A DNA stretch of 64,000 nt from Pseudomonas benzenivorans (GCF_900100495.1 NZ_FNCT01000004.1:248001-312000); one strand, 5' to 3'. Positions 1-18,054 are shown, numbered from the stretch's first letter. Notes: a model not told the origin generated them from the sequence alone. Program-made: numbers and translations.

Positions 1-275
1 TGCCCGGGGTGTTGATCATCGAAGCCATGGCTCAGGCGGCCGGGGTTCTCGGCTTCAAGATGATGGGCGTCAAGCCTACCGACGGAACCCTGTACTACTT
101 CGTCGGCTCGGACAAGCTACGCTTTCGCCAGCCGGTGGTGCCGGGCGATCAGTTGATCCTCGAGGCCAGGTTCCTCAGCGCCAAGCGCAGCATCTGGAAG
201 TTCGAGTGCAAGGCCAGTGTCGACGGCAAGGAAGTCTGCTCGGCGGAAATCATCTGTGCGGAACGCAAACTATGA
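1..275 (+). CDS. fabZ: 3-hydroxyacyl-ACP dehydratase FabZ, C-terminal part (5' end outside window)
   Basis: This is the C-terminal portion of the hot-dog-fold dehydratase that removes water from (3R)-hydroxyacyl-ACP in type II fatty acid synthesis. The reading frame is open from the left edge ([14 protein letters not shown]), which is the FabZ central helix carrying the catalytic glutamate; the catalytic histidine lies upstream, outside the window. It ends CAERKL. Its TGA stop overlaps the ATG of lpxA (ATGA), so the two are probably translationally coupled. The fabZ-lpxA-lpxB order is the standard lipid A cluster arrangement and places the shared hydroxyacyl-ACP pool beside its two users. Confidence 0.95.
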   Translation, partial: PGVLIIEAMAQAAGVLGFKMMGVKPTDGTLYYFVGSDKLRFRQPVVPGDQLILEARFLSAKRSIWKFECKASVDGKEVCSAEIICAERKL

Positions 276-1048
276 GTTTGATTGACCCTCGCGCCATCAT
301 CGATCCCAGCGCCAGGCTGGCCGACGACGTTGTCGTCGGCCCCTGGTCGATTGTCGGGGCCGAGGTGGAAATCGGCGAGGGTACGGTGATCGGCCCCCAT
401 GTGATCCTCAAGGGGCCGACCAGGATCGGTAAGCACAACCGCATCTATCAGTTTTCCTCGGTCGGCGAGGATACCCCGGACCTCAAATACAAGGGCGAGC
501 CGACGCGGCTGGTGATCGGCGATCACAACGTGATCCGCGAAGGCGTCACCATCCACCGTGGCACCGTGCAGGATCGCAGTGAAACCACCCTCGGCGATCA
601 CAACCTGATCATGGCCTATGCCCACATCGGCCATGACAGCGTGATCGGCAACCACTGCATCCTGGTCAACAACACCGCTCTGGCCGGGCATGTCTGGGTC
701 GACGACTGGGCGATCCTCTCCGGCTACACCCTGGTGCATCAGTTCTGCCGCATCGGCGCGCACAGCTTTTCCGGCATGGGCACGGCGATCGGCAAGGATG
801 TGCCGGCCTATGTCACGGTGTTCGGCAATCCGGCCGAAGCGCGCAGCATGAACTTCGAAGGCATGCGCCGCCGCGGCTTCACTGCCGAGGCCATCGCCGC
901 CCTGCGTCGTGCCTACAAGACGGTATACCGTCAGGGCCTGACGGTCGAGCAGGCGTTGGCGGAGCTGGCCGAGCCTTCCGCGCAGTTCCCCGAGGTCGCG
1001 CTGTTCCGCGACTCGATCCAGGCTTCCAGCCGCGGCATCACCCGCTAG
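272..1048 (+). CDS. lpxA: Acyl-ACP--UDP-N-acetylglucosamine O-acyltransferase LpxA
   Basis: First step of lipid A synthesis: transfer of a 3-hydroxyacyl chain from ACP to UDP-GlcNAc, in the cytoplasm. The 258-residue product is the usual Pseudomonas length. The N-terminal two thirds is a left-handed beta-helix of hexapeptide repeats (for example [18 protein letters not shown]), followed by the C-terminal helical domain. The AHIGHD motif near residues 117-122 contains the histidine pair that includes the general base (His125 in E. coli). The start at 272 was chosen because it gives the conserved [13 protein letters not shown]-terminus and overlaps the fabZ stop; a longer in-frame start at 206 would run into fabZ coding sequence. 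Confidence 0.98.
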   Translation: MSLIDPRAIIDPSARLADDVVVGPWSIVGAEVEIGEGTVIGPHVILKGPTRIGKHNRIYQFSSVGEDTPDLKYKGEPTRLVIGDHNVIREGVTIHRGTVQDRSETTLGDHNLIMAYAHIGHDSVIGNHCILVNNTALAGHVWVDDWAILSGYTLVHQFCRIGAHSFSGMGTAIGKDVPAYVTVFGNPAEARSMNFEGMRRRGFTAEAIAALRRAYKTVYRQGLTVEQALAELAEPSAQFPEVALFRDSIQASSRGITR

Positions 1049-1051
1049 CTT

Positions 1052-2185
1052 ATGGGGGCCGTATTGCGCGTCGCGCTGGTGGCTGGCGAGGCTTCCGGCG
1101 ATATCCTCGGTGCCGGCCTGATGCAGGCGCTGAAAGCCCGCCATCCACAGGTCGAGTTCATTGGCGTCGGCGGCCCGCGCATGCAGGCCGAGGGGCTGAA
1201 TTCCTATTTCCCCATGGAGCGCCTGGCCGTAATGGGCCTGGTCGAGGTGCTCGGCCGCCTGCCGGAGCTGCTGCTGCGGCGCAGACGCCTGATCGCCACG
1301 CTGATCGAGGCCAGGCCGGACGTGTTCATCGGCATCGATGCGCCGGATTTCAACCTGGGCCTCGAACTCAAGCTGCGTCGGGCCGGGATCAAGACCGTGC
1401 ACTATGTCAGCCCCTCGGTCTGGGCCTGGCGGCAGAAACGCGTGCTGAAGATTCGCCAGGCCTGCGACCTGATGCTTACGCTGTTTCCCTTCGAGGCGCA
1501 GTTCTACGATGCCCATGCGGTGCCGGTGCGTTTCGTCGGTCATCCGCTGGCCGATGCGATTCCCCAGCAGGCCGACCGGGCTGCGGCGCGCGAGGCCTTG
1601 AACCTGCCTGCGGGCACGCCGGTGGTGGCCCTGCTGCCTGGCAGTCGCGGTGGCGAAGTGGCGCGCCTGGGCAGCCTGTTCCTCGATACGGCGGTGCGTT
1701 TGCGCGCCCTGCGCCCCGGCATTCGTTTCGTCCTGCCGTGCGCCAGTCCCGAGCGTCGCCAGCAGCTCGAACAACTCCTGGTGGGCCGCGATTTGCCGCT
1801 GAGCCTGCTCGACGGTCGGTCCCACGATGCGCTGGCCGCCTGCGACGCGGTCCTGATCGCCTCCGGTACGGCGACTCTGGAAGCCTTGCTGTACAAGCGG
1901 CCGATGGTGGTGGCCTATCGCGTCGCGCCGCTGACTTACCGGATCCTCAAGCGCCTGGTGAAGAGCCCCTACATCTCCCTGCCCAACTTGTTGGCCGAGC
2001 GCCTGCTGGTGCCCGAGCTGATCCAGGACGCGGCCACCCCGGACGCCTTGGCCCAGGTGCTGGCGCCCTTGCTCGATGGCGGCGCGGTGCAGACCGAAGG
2101 CTTCGATGTGATCCACCGCGCCCTGCGCCGCGATGCGTCGGTGCAGGCGGCGGACGCGGTGCTCAAGCTGGCGGGGCGCAGCTGA
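1052..2185 (+). CDS. lpxB: Lipid-A-disaccharide synthase LpxB
   Basis: Glycosyltransferase of the GT19 family that joins UDP-2,3-diacylglucosamine and lipid X to the lipid A disaccharide at the inner membrane. The protein has 377 residues and begins with the typical [18 protein letters not shown] segment; SPSVWAWR and the [13 protein letters not shown] stretch are family hallmarks. It starts three bases after the lpxA stop and its TGA overlaps the rnhB ATG (TGATG), so translation of lpxA, lpxB and rnhB is likely coupled. Confidence 0.98.
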   Translation: MGAVLRVALVAGEASGDILGAGLMQALKARHPQVEFIGVGGPRMQAEGLNSYFPMERLAVMGLVEVLGRLPELLLRRRRLIATLIEARPDVFIGIDAPDFNLGLELKLRRAGIKTVHYVSPSVWAWRQKRVLKIRQACDLMLTLFPFEAQFYDAHAVPVRFVGHPLADAIPQQADRAAAREALNLPAGTPVVALLPGSRGGEVARLGSLFLDTAVRLRALRPGIRFVLPCASPERRQQLEQLLVGRDLPLSLLDGRSHDALAACDAVLIASGTATLEALLYKRPMVVAYRVAPLTYRILKRLVKSPYISLPNLLAERLLVPELIQDAATPDALAQVLAPLLDGGAVQTEGFDVIHRALRRDASVQAADAVLKLAGRS

Positions 2186-2781
2186 TGCAGCTGGGGCTGG
2201 ATTTCAGCCAGGTGCAAGAACTGGTCGCCGGGGTCGACGAGGTCGGCCGCGGCCCGCTGTGCGGTGCGGTGGTCACCGCGGCGGTGATTCTCGATCCGTT
2301 ACGGCCGATCCTCGGCCTGAACGACTCGAAGAAGCTCAGCGCGGCGCGCCGCGAGAAGCTCTTCGAGGAGATCCGCGAGAAGGCCCTGGCCTGGTGCATT
2401 GCCCGTGCCGAGGTGGAGGAGATCGACCGCCTGAATATCCTGCATGCCACCATGCTGGCCATGCAGCGCGCGGTCGAGGGCTTGAGCGTCACGCCCAGGC
2501 TGGCGCTGATCGACGGCAATCGCTGCCCGCGCCTGCAGGTGCCGAGCGCTGCGGTGGTCAAGGGCGACAGCCAGGTGCCGGCGATCGCCGCCGCCTCGAT
2601 CCTGGCCAAGGTCAGCCGCGATCGCGAGATGCAGCTGCTCGATGCGCAATACCCCGGCTATGGCATCGCCGGACATAAGGGCTATCCCACAGCGGTACAC
2701 CTGGAGGCCCTGCGCCGCCTGGGCCCAACGCCGATTCACCGGCGTTCGTTCGGGCCGGTGCGCGATCTGCTGGAGTCCTGA
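2185..2781 (+). CDS. rnhB: Ribonuclease HII
   Basis: Removes RNA from RNA-DNA hybrids and misincorporated ribonucleotides from DNA. The 198-residue product carries the type 2 RNase H acidic residues: the AspGlu pair in [12 protein letters not shown] (about residues 18-19), Asp in ALIDGN and Asp in KVSRDREM. The start at 2185 overlaps the lpxB stop by one base; an in-frame start at 1738 would place a long extension antiphase inside lpxB and is rejected. The gene closes the lpx cluster; dnaE follows after a 170-bp gap holding a hairpin. Confidence 0.97.
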   Translation: MQLGLDFSQVQELVAGVDEVGRGPLCGAVVTAAVILDPLRPILGLNDSKKLSAARREKLFEEIREKALAWCIARAEVEEIDRLNILHATMLAMQRAVEGLSVTPRLALIDGNRCPRLQVPSAAVVKGDSQVPAIAAASILAKVSRDREMQLLDAQYPGYGIAGHKGYPTAVHLEALRRLGPTPIHRRSFGPVRDLLES

Positions 2782-2899
2782 GCCGGGCTCCGGCAGGCTG
2801 TTCCCGGGTAGCCTCTCGTCTGCGCGCGGTTTCGACCTCCGCGGTGCACCGTTCGCCGCCGGCCCGGCGAGTGGGGTGGGCATCTCTGGTCTTTATCCC

Positions 2900-2923
2900 A
2901 AGGCCCGGTACAATCCGGGCCTT
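2900..2923 (+). promoter_or_regulatory. Hairpin with embedded -10-like TACAAT upstream of dnaE
   Basis: A perfect 9-bp inverted repeat (AAGGCCCGG, 6-nt spacer, CCGGGCCTT) lies 29 bases before the dnaE start codon. The spacer reads TACAAT, a good -10 hexamer shape, and the following GTCGTTTTCGTGTTTTG is T-rich. It could be the rnhB terminator, a dnaE promoter, or both; the sequence does not decide. Confidence 0.4.
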
Positions 2924-2951
2924 GTCGTTTTCGTGTTTTGATAGGGCTGCC

Positions 2952-6470
<3,519 letters not shown>

Positions 6471-6604
6471 TTCGCGGGGCCTGGCCTCGTGCATTAGCCG
6501 CGACACTGGTTAGTGTCGACCTGAATGCGCCCGATCCGATAAGGTAGGGCGCGAAACGGATACAGCTCCCCGGCCGCTTGGCCGTCGACGCAAGACGGAT
6601 GACT

Positions 6605-7555
6605 ATGAACCCGAATTTTCTCGATTTCGAACAGCCGATCGCCGACCTGCAAGCCAAGATCGAAGAACTTCGCCTGGTCGGTAACGACAACGCGCTGAAC
6701 ATTGGCGATGAGATCGCCCGCCTGCAGGACAAGAGCAGCGCCCTGACCGAAAGCATTTTCGCCAACCTGAGCAGTTGGCAGATCGCCAAACTGGCTCGTC
6801 ACCCCCAGCGCCCCTACACCCTCGACTATCTCCAGCACATCTTCACCGAGTTCGATGAGCTGCATGGCGACCGGCATTTCTCCGACGACGCGGCGATTGT
6901 CGGCGGCGTCGCACGCCTGGATGGCGAACCGGTGATGGTCATCGGGCACCAGAAGGGCCGCGAGGTGCGCGAGAAAGTCCGCCGCAACTTCGGCATGCCG
7001 CGCCCGGAAGGCTACCGCAAGGCCTGTCGCCTGATGGAAATGGCCGAGCGCTTCAAGATGCCGATCCTGACCTTTATCGACACCCCTGGCGCCTACCCGG
7101 GCATCGATGCCGAGGAGCGCGGGCAGAGCGAGGCGATCGCCTGGAACCTGCGGGTGATGGCGCGCCTGAAGACCCCGATCATCGCCACGGTGATCGGCGA
7201 GGGTGGCTCCGGCGGCGCACTGGCGATCGGCGTGTGCGACCAGTTGAACATGCTGCAGTATTCGACCTATTCGGTGATCTCGCCGGAAGGCTGTGCCTCG
7301 ATCCTCTGGAAAACCGCGGAAAAGGCGCCGGATGCGGCGGAAGCCATGGGCATCACCGCCGAACGCCTGAAAGGCCTGGGCATCGTCGACAAGGTGATCG
7401 GCGAGCCGTTGGGCGGTGCCCACCGCGACCCGGCCGCGGCGGCGGAAGCGATTCGCCAGGAGTTGGCTGCCCAGCTCAAGACCCTGCACAAGTTCGACAC
7501 CGCCGAACTGCTGGCGCGCCGCTACGAGCGCCTGATGAGCTACGGCATCGCCTGA
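6605..7555 (+). CDS. accA: Acetyl-CoA carboxylase carboxyltransferase alpha subunit
   Basis: Alpha subunit of the carboxyltransferase that, with AccD, moves carboxybiotin carbon to acetyl-CoA to give malonyl-CoA, the committed step of fatty acid synthesis. The 316-residue length equals that of the P. aeruginosa protein as I recall it. Family stretches include [18 protein letters not shown] and [14 protein letters not shown] (oxyanion glycine-rich loops) and [13 protein letters not shown]. The start at 6605 gives [12 protein letters not shown]; an ATG six bases upstream and another at 6578 are in frame but would add residues that the family lacks. Confidence 0.98.
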   Translation: MNPNFLDFEQPIADLQAKIEELRLVGNDNALNIGDEIARLQDKSSALTESIFANLSSWQIAKLARHPQRPYTLDYLQHIFTEFDELHGDRHFSDDAAIVGGVARLDGEPVMVIGHQKGREVREKVRRNFGMPRPEGYRKACRLMEMAERFKMPILTFIDTPGAYPGIDAEERGQSEAIAWNLRVMARLKTPIIATVIGEGGSGGALAIGVCDQLNMLQYSTYSVISPEGCASILWKTAEKAPDAAEAMGITAERLKGLGIVDKVIGEPLGGAHRDPAAAAEAIRQELAAQLKTLHKFDTAELLARRYERLMSYGIA

Positions 7556-7660
7556 AGGCTGCGCTAGGATGGGGGACGCCTGGCTCGGCCCATCTGCGTC
7601 TGTCTCGGTGGGCTGCAGCGGGTCGCCGCCCAGCCCACCCAGCAGCCTGAAGTCGCGCTT

Positions 7661-8977
7661 ATGAATCTCGAATCCCGTCTGCTCGCCGCCCTGGCGCCCT
7701 GGCGTGCTGCTCCGGCTTGGCGTGTCGCATTGTCTGGCGGCCTGGATTCCACTGTGCTGCTGCATCTGCTGGCCGGCCTCGCGCAGCGCGAGGCCGTGCC
7801 GCCACTCTCGGCGATTCATATCCACCACGGTCTGCAGCCGGTGGCCGATGCCTGGCCGGCGCACTGCCAGCAGCTGTGCGATGCGCTGGGCGTACCGCTG
7901 CAGGTGTTGGCCGTGCGGGTGCGGCCGGGGGCGAGCCTCGAGCGTGTGGCGCGGGAGGCGCGTTATGCGGCATTCGAGGCGGCGCTGGCGGCCGGCGAGG
8001 TGTTGCTGCTGGCGCAGCAGCGCGACGATCAGGCGGAAACCCTGTTGTTTCGCTTGCTGCGCGGCGCCGGCGTGCGTGGCCTGGCAGCCATGCCGCCGAG
8101 TCGGGCGCTGGGGGCGGGGCACCTGCTGCGGCCCTTGTTGCAGTGCTCGCGGGCCGAGTTGCAGGCCTATGCCGTGGCGCACCGCTTGTCCTGGCTGGAC
8201 GATCCGTCGAACGCCGACTGCCGCTTCTCGCGCAATTATTTGCGCCATCGGGTCATGCCGGTGCTGGCCGGGCGCTGGCCGCAGGCCGCGGCCGCTATGG
8301 CGCGGACCGCGGAGCATCTGGGCGAGGCGGCGCAGTTGCTCGATGAGCTGGCGCGACAGGATCTGGTGGCGGCGCAGACGCCTGGCGCTTTCGCCTGGCT
8401 GGAATTGCCGAATCTGGCCCTGGCGCCGTTGCGCGCCTTGAGTGCGGCACGCCAGCGCAACGCCCTGCGCTACTGGCTGCGCGAGCTGACGCCGATGCCG
8501 GATAGCGATCATTGGGCGGGCTGGCAGGCGTTGCGCGATGCGGCGGACGACGCCGCGCCGGTCTGGCGCCTGGCGGCAGGCGAGCTGCATCGAGCCGACG
8601 AACGGCTGTGGTGGTTGACTGGCGACTGGCTGCAGATGCCGGCGCCGCCTGCCGTGCAGCTGCGCGCCAACCAGCCGATCCGCCTGCCGGGCAATGGCAG
8701 TGTGCGCATCGACGGACAGTTACCCGCGGCGGCTGCCTGGCGCCTGGCTTACCGGCGGGGGGGCGAGCGGATGAACCTGCCGGGACGCGGCCAGCGTGAC
8801 CTGAAGCGCCTGCTCAATGAGCGCCAGGTGCCGGCTTTCGTGCGCGGGCGCCTGCCGTTGCTGTGGTGTGCCGACGAGCTGCGGGCGGTGGCCGATCTGC
8901 CCGGTTTGGATGGTCCGGGTGACGGTCAATGGCGATTGACCTGGCAGCCACCGATGAATGATCGAGGTTTGAGCTGA
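7661..8977 (+). CDS. tilS: tRNA(Ile)-lysidine synthase
   Basis: ATP-dependent enzyme that attaches lysine to C34 of the CAU-anticodon tRNA-Ile, changing its codon specificity to AUA. The N-type ATP pyrophosphatase P-loop SGGLDST is at residues 25-31, followed by HIHHGLQP and the LAQQRDDQAETLLFRLLRG motif; the C-terminal half is the TilS substrate-binding domain. The 438-residue length fits gamma-proteobacterial TilS. It lies 105 bp after accA in the same direction, the same neighbourhood as in other pseudomonads. Confidence 0.96.
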   Translation: MNLESRLLAALAPWRAAPAWRVALSGGLDSTVLLHLLAGLAQREAVPPLSAIHIHHGLQPVADAWPAHCQQLCDALGVPLQVLAVRVRPGASLERVAREARYAAFEAALAAGEVLLLAQQRDDQAETLLFRLLRGAGVRGLAAMPPSRALGAGHLLRPLLQCSRAELQAYAVAHRLSWLDDPSNADCRFSRNYLRHRVMPVLAGRWPQAAAAMARTAEHLGEAAQLLDELARQDLVAAQTPGAFAWLELPNLALAPLRALSAARQRNALRYWLRELTPMPDSDHWAGWQALRDAADDAAPVWRLAAGELHRADERLWWLTGDWLQMPAPPAVQLRANQPIRLPGNGSVRIDGQLPAAAAWRLAYRRGGERMNLPGRGQRDLKRLLNERQVPAFVRGRLPLLWCADELRAVADLPGLDGPGDGQWRLTWQPPMNDRGLS

Positions 8978-9115
8978 AATGGCCTTTCCGGTAGACTACG
9001 CTCCCGTCTTACTAGAGCTTTTGTCGACTCCCCAGGGGATCGGCAGGGCTTGCCCATTGCGGCATGTCCGTAATGGGGGGCTTCGGCCTTCCTTCGCTTT
9101 CCCCGGCGGCGCTGA

Positions 9116-11626
<2,511 letters not shown>

Positions 11627-11689
11627 AACGGCCGTTCTCCGGTAAAGTGCCGTCCGGGCATAATCTGACTTATTGGTCAGTTATTTGTT

Positions 11690-11715
11690 GCCCGCGACCC
11701 GAACGGGTTGCGGGC
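11690..11715 (+). terminator. GC-rich dyad between kdsA and eno
   Basis: GCCCGCGACCC and GGGTTGCGGGC form an interrupted inverted repeat with a 4-nt loop in the 145-bp gap between kdsA and eno. There is no T-run behind it, so it may be a weak terminator, an RNA-stabilising hairpin or part of the eno leader. Confidence 0.35.
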
Positions 11716-11720
11716 GATGA

Positions 11721-13257
<1,537 letters not shown>

Positions 13258-13279
13258 CTGGCCAAGGCGTGGTAAAAGA

Positions 13280-13304
13280 GGGGCGGCGCGAGTCGCCCCT
13301 TTTT
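13280..13304 (+). terminator. Rho-independent terminator downstream of eno
   Basis: GGGGCG and CGCCCC arms with an 8-nt loop, followed directly by TTTTT. It closes the eno transcript beyond the repeat element and lies 20 bases before ftsB. Confidence 0.75.
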
Positions 13305-13325
13305 CGTCCGGAATCTTTTACTGCC

Positions 13326-13604
13326 ATGCGTAACCCTTATTGGTTGTTGGCTGGACTGATCGTGCTGCTGCTTGGCTTGCAGTATCGCCTGTGGGTGGGC
13401 GATGGCAGCCTGGCCCAGGTGACCGACCTGAAGCAGCAGATCGCCGACCAGCAGGGCGAGAACCAGCGCCTGCTGGAGCGCAATCGCATCCTCGAGGCGG
13501 AAGTCATGGAGTTGAAAGAGGGTATGGAGACCGTCGAGGAGCGCGCCCGCCAGGAACTGGGCATGGTCAAAGAGGGCGAGACCCTCTATCAGTTGACCGA
13601 ATGA
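13326..13604 (+). CDS. ftsB: Cell division protein FtsB
   Basis: Small bitopic divisome protein of the FtsQLB complex. The 92-residue product has one N-terminal membrane helix (about residues 4-21, WLLAGLIVLLLGLQYRLWVG) and a periplasmic coiled coil rich in heptads (about residues 30-75), ending with the conserved EERARQELGMVKEGETLYQL segment. The start at 13326 (MRNPYWLL) was preferred to an upstream ATG at 13254 because the latter would put the terminator inside the gene. Its stop overlaps the ispD start (ATGA). Confidence 0.95.
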   Translation: MRNPYWLLAGLIVLLLGLQYRLWVGDGSLAQVTDLKQQIADQQGENQRLLERNRILEAEVMELKEGMETVEERARQELGMVKEGETLYQLTE

Positions 13605-14311
13605 GTACCGCTTTTCTTCCTTCTTTCTGGGCGCTGGTTCCGGCCGCCGGTGTCGGCAGTCGGATGCGCGCCGACCGGCCCAAGCAGTACCTGCAACTGG
13701 CCGGCAAAACCATTCTCGAGCACAGCCTCGGCTGTTTCCTCGATCACCCGCAGTTGAGCGGGCTGGTGGTCAGCCTGGCCGCCGATGACCCCTACTGGCC
13801 GACGCTCGCCTGCGCACAGGATCCGCGAATCCAGCGCGCCGAGGGTGGCCGCGAACGTGCCGATTCGGTGCTCAATGGGCTGCTGCGCCTGACCGAGTTG
13901 GGCGCGCAGGAGCAGGACTGGGTGCTGGTCCACGATGCGGCGCGGCCCAACCTGGCGCGCTCGGATCTGGATCTGCTGCTCGCCGAACTGGCCGACGACC
14001 CGGTCGGCGGCTTGCTCGGCGTGCCGGCGCGCGACACCCTGAAGCGCGCCGGGGCCGATGGCCGGGTGCGGGAAACCGTCGACCGGGCGCTGATCTGGCA
14101 AGCCTATACGCCGCAGATGTTCCGCCTCGGCCCGTTGCATCGGGCGTTGGCGGAAGCCCTGGTGGCCGACGTGGCGATTACCGACGAGTCCTCGGCCATC
14201 GAGTGGGCCGGGCAGGCGCCGCGTCTGATCGAGGGGCGGGCGGACAACCTGAAGATCACCCGTCCGGAAGACCTCGACTGGCTGCGCCAGCGCTGGGCCG
14301 GGCGTCGCTGA
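13601..14311 (+). CDS. ispD: 2-C-methyl-D-erythritol 4-phosphate cytidylyltransferase
   Basis: Third step of the MEP isoprenoid pathway: MEP + CTP to CDP-ME. The 236-residue protein has the nucleotidyltransferase loop ALVPAAGVGSRMRADRPKQY, GGRERADSVLNGL, HDAARPN and the C-terminal ITRPEDLDWL motif. It overlaps ftsB by four bases. The next pathway-related gene ispF lies about 3.3 kb downstream; the formaldehyde detoxification genes separate them here. Confidence 0.97.
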   Translation: MSTAFLPSFWALVPAAGVGSRMRADRPKQYLQLAGKTILEHSLGCFLDHPQLSGLVVSLAADDPYWPTLACAQDPRIQRAEGGRERADSVLNGLLRLTELGAQEQDWVLVHDAARPNLARSDLDLLLAELADDPVGGLLGVPARDTLKRAGADGRVRETVDRALIWQAYTPQMFRLGPLHRALAEALVADVAITDESSAIEWAGQAPRLIEGRADNLKITRPEDLDWLRQRWAGRR

Positions 14312-14326
14312 GCGGGTGCCGGGCCA

Positions 14327-15217
14327 TCACGGATTGTATTCGCTGCGCCGCGCCAGCCCTTCCTTGAGAAAGTCCACCAGTTGCCGCACCTTGGGTGACA
14401 GGTGCCGCTGTTGCGGATAGAGCGCCCAGACCGCGGTATTCGGTGGCTGCTGGTTGTCCAGCAGGGACACCAGGGCACCGCTGCGCAAGTGTTCCAGCAC
14501 GTAATAGTCCGGCAGTTGGCACAGGCCGAGGCCGCGCAGGGCAGCGTCCAGCACGGCCTGGCCACTGTTGCAGCGCCAGTTGCCCTGTACCCGCAGGGAG
14601 GCCTCCTTGTCGTCGAGCTGGAAGCCCCAGACATCCGAGCTGCCGATCAGGCAGTTGTGCCGGCCCAGTTCGGACAGGCTGTGCGGGCGGCCATAGCGCT
14701 GCAGGTAAGCCGGTGCGGCACACAGGTACATGCGCCGCGGTGCCAGGCGCGTGGCGACCAGGCGCGAGTCCTGTAGGCGGCCCAGGCGAATGGCCAGGTC
14801 GAGGCCTTCGTGGACCAGATCCAGGGTGCGGTTGCTCAGTTCGATTTCTACCCGCAGCTGCGGGTGACGGCTCATGAAGTCGGTGACCAGCGGCACGATG
14901 AAGCGTTCGCCGTAGGCCACCGCGCAGGTCATGCGCAGCAGGCCTTTCGGCTCGCTGCCGAGGTCGCCGACCGCGCGCAAGGCTTCTTCGCGGGCATCCT
15001 GCAGGCGCTGGCAGTGCTGCAGGAAGGTCTGTCCGGCCTCGGTCAGCGCCACGCGCCGGGTGCTGCGGTAGAACAGGCGGGTTTGCAGGCGTTCCTCCAG
15101 GCGGGCGACCTGCCGACTGACCTGTGAGGAGGACAGCCCCAGGCGTTCGGCGGCCGCGGTGAACTGGCCGCACTCGGCCACCGCGACGAATTCATCCAGA
15201 CCTTCCCAGCGGCTCAT
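14327..15217 (-). CDS. LysR-family transcriptional regulator, divergent from adhC
   Basis: A 296-residue LysR-type regulator with an N-terminal winged helix-turn-helix (LDEFVAVAECGQFTAAAERL, then SSSQVSRQVARLEERL) and a C-terminal co-inducer-binding domain of the CrgA/AaeR-like kind. It is transcribed away from adhC across a 165-bp region, so control of the formaldehyde-oxidation genes adhC-estD is the natural guess, but the sequence shows no proof. It converges on ispD with a 15-bp gap. Confidence 0.9.
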   Translation of the reverse strand: MSRWEGLDEFVAVAECGQFTAAAERLGLSSSQVSRQVARLEERLQTRLFYRSTRRVALTEAGQTFLQHCQRLQDAREEALRAVGDLGSEPKGLLRMTCAVAYGERFIVPLVTDFMSRHPQLRVEIELSNRTLDLVHEGLDLAIRLGRLQDSRLVATRLAPRRMYLCAAPAYLQRYGRPHSLSELGRHNCLIGSSDVWGFQLDDKEASLRVQGNWRCNSGQAVLDAALRGLGLCQLPDYYVLEHLRSGALVSLLDNQQPPNTAVWALYPQQRHLSPKVRQLVDFLKEGLARRSEYNP

Positions 15218-15229
15218 CGTTCTGTTCCC

Positions 15230-15256
15230 TGTAGGAGCCAGCTTGCTGGCGATGAG
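15230..15256. repeat. REP-like palindrome upstream of adhC
   Basis: TGTAGGAGCCAGCTTGCTGG and following bases form a short palindrome around GCCAGCTTGCTGGC. This is close to the widespread Pseudomonas REP consensus that I recall (GTAGGAGCGAGCTTGCTCGC). It sits between the LysR gene and adhC. Confidence 0.65.
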
Positions 15257-15340
15257 GGATTCTAATCCGGTCGTGGTTGATTATCCCTATATGGCAATAA
15301 TGTTTTGCTGTAACGCCGATTATTCACTCAAAGGGGCTGA

Positions 15341-16495
<1,155 letters not shown>

Positions 16496-16498
16496 AGC

Positions 16499-16531
16499 GA
16501 AGTCGCGCGGCCGTCTGGCCGCGCGGACTTC
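16499..16531 (+). terminator. Strong GC hairpin downstream of adhC
   Basis: GAAGTCGCGCGGCC and GGCCGCGCGGACTTC pair over 14 bp with a single bulge and a GTCT loop, four bases after the adhC stop. No T-run follows, so it may partly terminate or stabilise the adhC message. Confidence 0.5.
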
Positions 16532-16536
16532 TCCCA

Positions 16537-16586
16537 GGGTGCGCCGTGCGCACCGCAACCCATTGGTGCGCGTGGCGCACCCTACG
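16537..16586. repeat. REP-like inverted repeat pair upstream of estD
   Basis: AGGGTGCGCCGTGCGCACC and GGTGCGCGTGGCGCACCCT face each other across a few bases just before the estD start. The same motif pair occurs again directly after estD (17436-17527). This arrangement resembles REP doublets (REPINs). Confidence 0.7.
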
Positions 16587-16596
16587 GAGCGGGTTC

Positions 16597-17439
16597 ATGA
16601 CCCTTGAAATCGTTTCCAGTAACAAGAGCTTCGGCGGCTGGCATAAGCGCTACCGGCATCGCTCCGCCACGCTCAACTGCGATATGGTGTTCGCCGTCTA
16701 TCTGCCGCCGCAGGCCGAGCAGGGCGCCAGGCTGCCGGTGTTGTACTGGTTGAGCGGGCTGACCTGCAGCGATGAGAACTTCATGCAGAAGGCCGGCGCG
16801 CAGCGGCTGGCCGCCGAGCTCGGATTGATCATCGTCGCGCCGGATACCAGTCCGCGTGGGCCGGAGGTGCCGGCCGACCCGGAGGGCGCCTGGGATTTCG
16901 GCCTGGGCGCCGGCTTCTACCTGAACGCGACCCAGGAACCCTGGGCGCGGCACTATCGCATGCACGACTACGTGGTGCAGGAGTTGCCAGCGCTGATCGA
17001 GGCGAACTTCCCGGTCAGCGACCGGCGTGGCATCAGCGGGCACTCCATGGGCGGGCACGGCGCCTTGGTTTGCGCCTTGCGCAACCCGGGGCGTTACCAG
17101 TCGCTGTCGGCCTTTGCGCCGATCGGCAACCCGATGAATTGCCCCTGGGGTGAGAAGGCCTTCTCCCGTTACCTCGGCGAGGACCGCTCGCGCTGGCGCG
17201 AATGGGATGCCTGCGCGCTCATCGCCAATGCGGCCGAACGTTTGCCGATCCTGGTCGACCAGGGCGATCGCGACGACTTCATCACCAGTCAGCTCAAGCC
17301 CGAGGCCCTGCAAGGTGCGGCACAGGCCGCCGGGCATCCGCTGACCCTGCGCCTGCAGCCGGGCTACGACCACAGCTACTACTTCATCGCCAGCTTTATC
17401 GACGAGCACCTGCGGCATCACGCCCGGGCGCTTGTGTAG
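16597..17439 (+). CDS. estD: S-formylglutathione hydrolase
   Basis: Serine esterase that releases formate and glutathione from S-formylglutathione, completing glutathione-dependent formaldehyde oxidation. The 280-residue protein starts [19 protein letters not shown] and has the nucleophile motif GHSMGGHG, with the catalytic aspartate in DQGDRDDF and histidine in GYDHSYYF. The upstream in-frame start at 16546 would include the repeat element and is rejected. Also named fghA or frmB. Confidence 0.96.
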   Translation: MTLEIVSSNKSFGGWHKRYRHRSATLNCDMVFAVYLPPQAEQGARLPVLYWLSGLTCSDENFMQKAGAQRLAAELGLIIVAPDTSPRGPEVPADPEGAWDFGLGAGFYLNATQEPWARHYRMHDYVVQELPALIEANFPVSDRRGISGHSMGGHGALVCALRNPGRYQSLSAFAPIGNPMNCPWGEKAFSRYLGEDRSRWREWDACALIANAAERLPILVDQGDRDDFITSQLKPEALQGAAQAAGHPLTLRLQPGYDHSYYFIASFIDEHLRHHARALV

Positions 17440-17527
17440 GGTGCGCGGTGCGCACCGCTCAGCGGATGCGCAAGAATGGTTCGCCATGCTGCTGGTCGAT
17501 TGTGGGTGCGCACGGCGCACCCTACGG
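17436..17527. repeat. REP-like inverted repeat pair downstream of estD
   Basis: GTAGGGTGCGCGGTGCGCAC at 17436 and GGTGCGCACGGCGCACCCTA at 17505 are mirror images about 45 bp apart. They match the pair in front of estD. The left unit begins at the estD stop codon. Confidence 0.7.
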
Positions 17528-17580
17528 CCAGGCTCCTGCATGTAGAATCACCTCCTGACTTTTGCAGGGCGTTGTTCTAT

Positions 17581-18054
17581 ATGCGTATTGGCCACGGCTA
17601 CGATGTGCACCGTTTCGGTGAGGGCGAGTTCATCACCCTCGGCGGTGTGCGGATTCCCCACGGGTTCGGGTTGATCGCCCATTCCGACGGCGATGTGCTG
17701 CTGCACGCGTTGGCCGATGCCTTGCTTGGCGCCGCGGCGCTCGGCGATATCGGCAGGCACTTTCCCGACAGCGACCCGCGCTTCAAGGGTGCCGACAGCC
17801 GCGCGTTGCTGCGCCATGTGCTCGGCCTGATCCAGGCCAAGGGCTGGCAGGTCGGCAATGTCGACGCCACCATCGTTGCCCAGGCGCCGAAGATGGCGCC
17901 GCACATCGAAACCATGCGTGGCCTGATTGCCGAGGACCTGCAGGTGTCGCCGGACCAGGTCAACGTCAAGGCCACCACCACCGAGAAGCTCGGCTTTACC
18001 GGGCGCGAGGAAGGCATTGCGGTGCATGCCGTGGCGCTGTTGGTCGGCCTATGA
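17581..18054 (+). CDS. ispF: 2-C-methyl-D-erythritol 2,4-cyclodiphosphate synthase
   Basis: Fifth step of the MEP pathway; forms MEcPP with release of CMP. The 157-residue protein shows the metal ligands in GYDVHRF (Asp8, His10) and [27 protein letters not shown], and [18 protein letters not shown]. Its stop overlaps the truD start (ATGA), beginning the tightly packed ispF-truD-surE-pcm run. Confidence 0.98.
   Translation: MRIGHGYDVHRFGEGEFITLGGVRIPHGFGLIAHSDGDVLLHALADALLGAAALGDIGRHFPDSDPRFKGADSRALLRHVLGLIQAKGWQVGNVDATIVAQAPKMAPHIETMRGLIAEDLQVSPDQVNVKATTTEKLGFTGREEGIAVHAVALLVGL

Noticed and set aside
149..2116. Long antisense frame over lpxA and lpxB
   Set aside because: A composition artefact opposite two conserved genes. 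The same applies to the antisense frames at 9800-11497 and 11763-13151 and to many shorter ones.
6501..6518. CGACACT-GGTT-AGTGTCG hairpin between dnaE and accA as a terminator
   Set aside because: The stem is only 7 bp and no T-run follows. It may be incidental.
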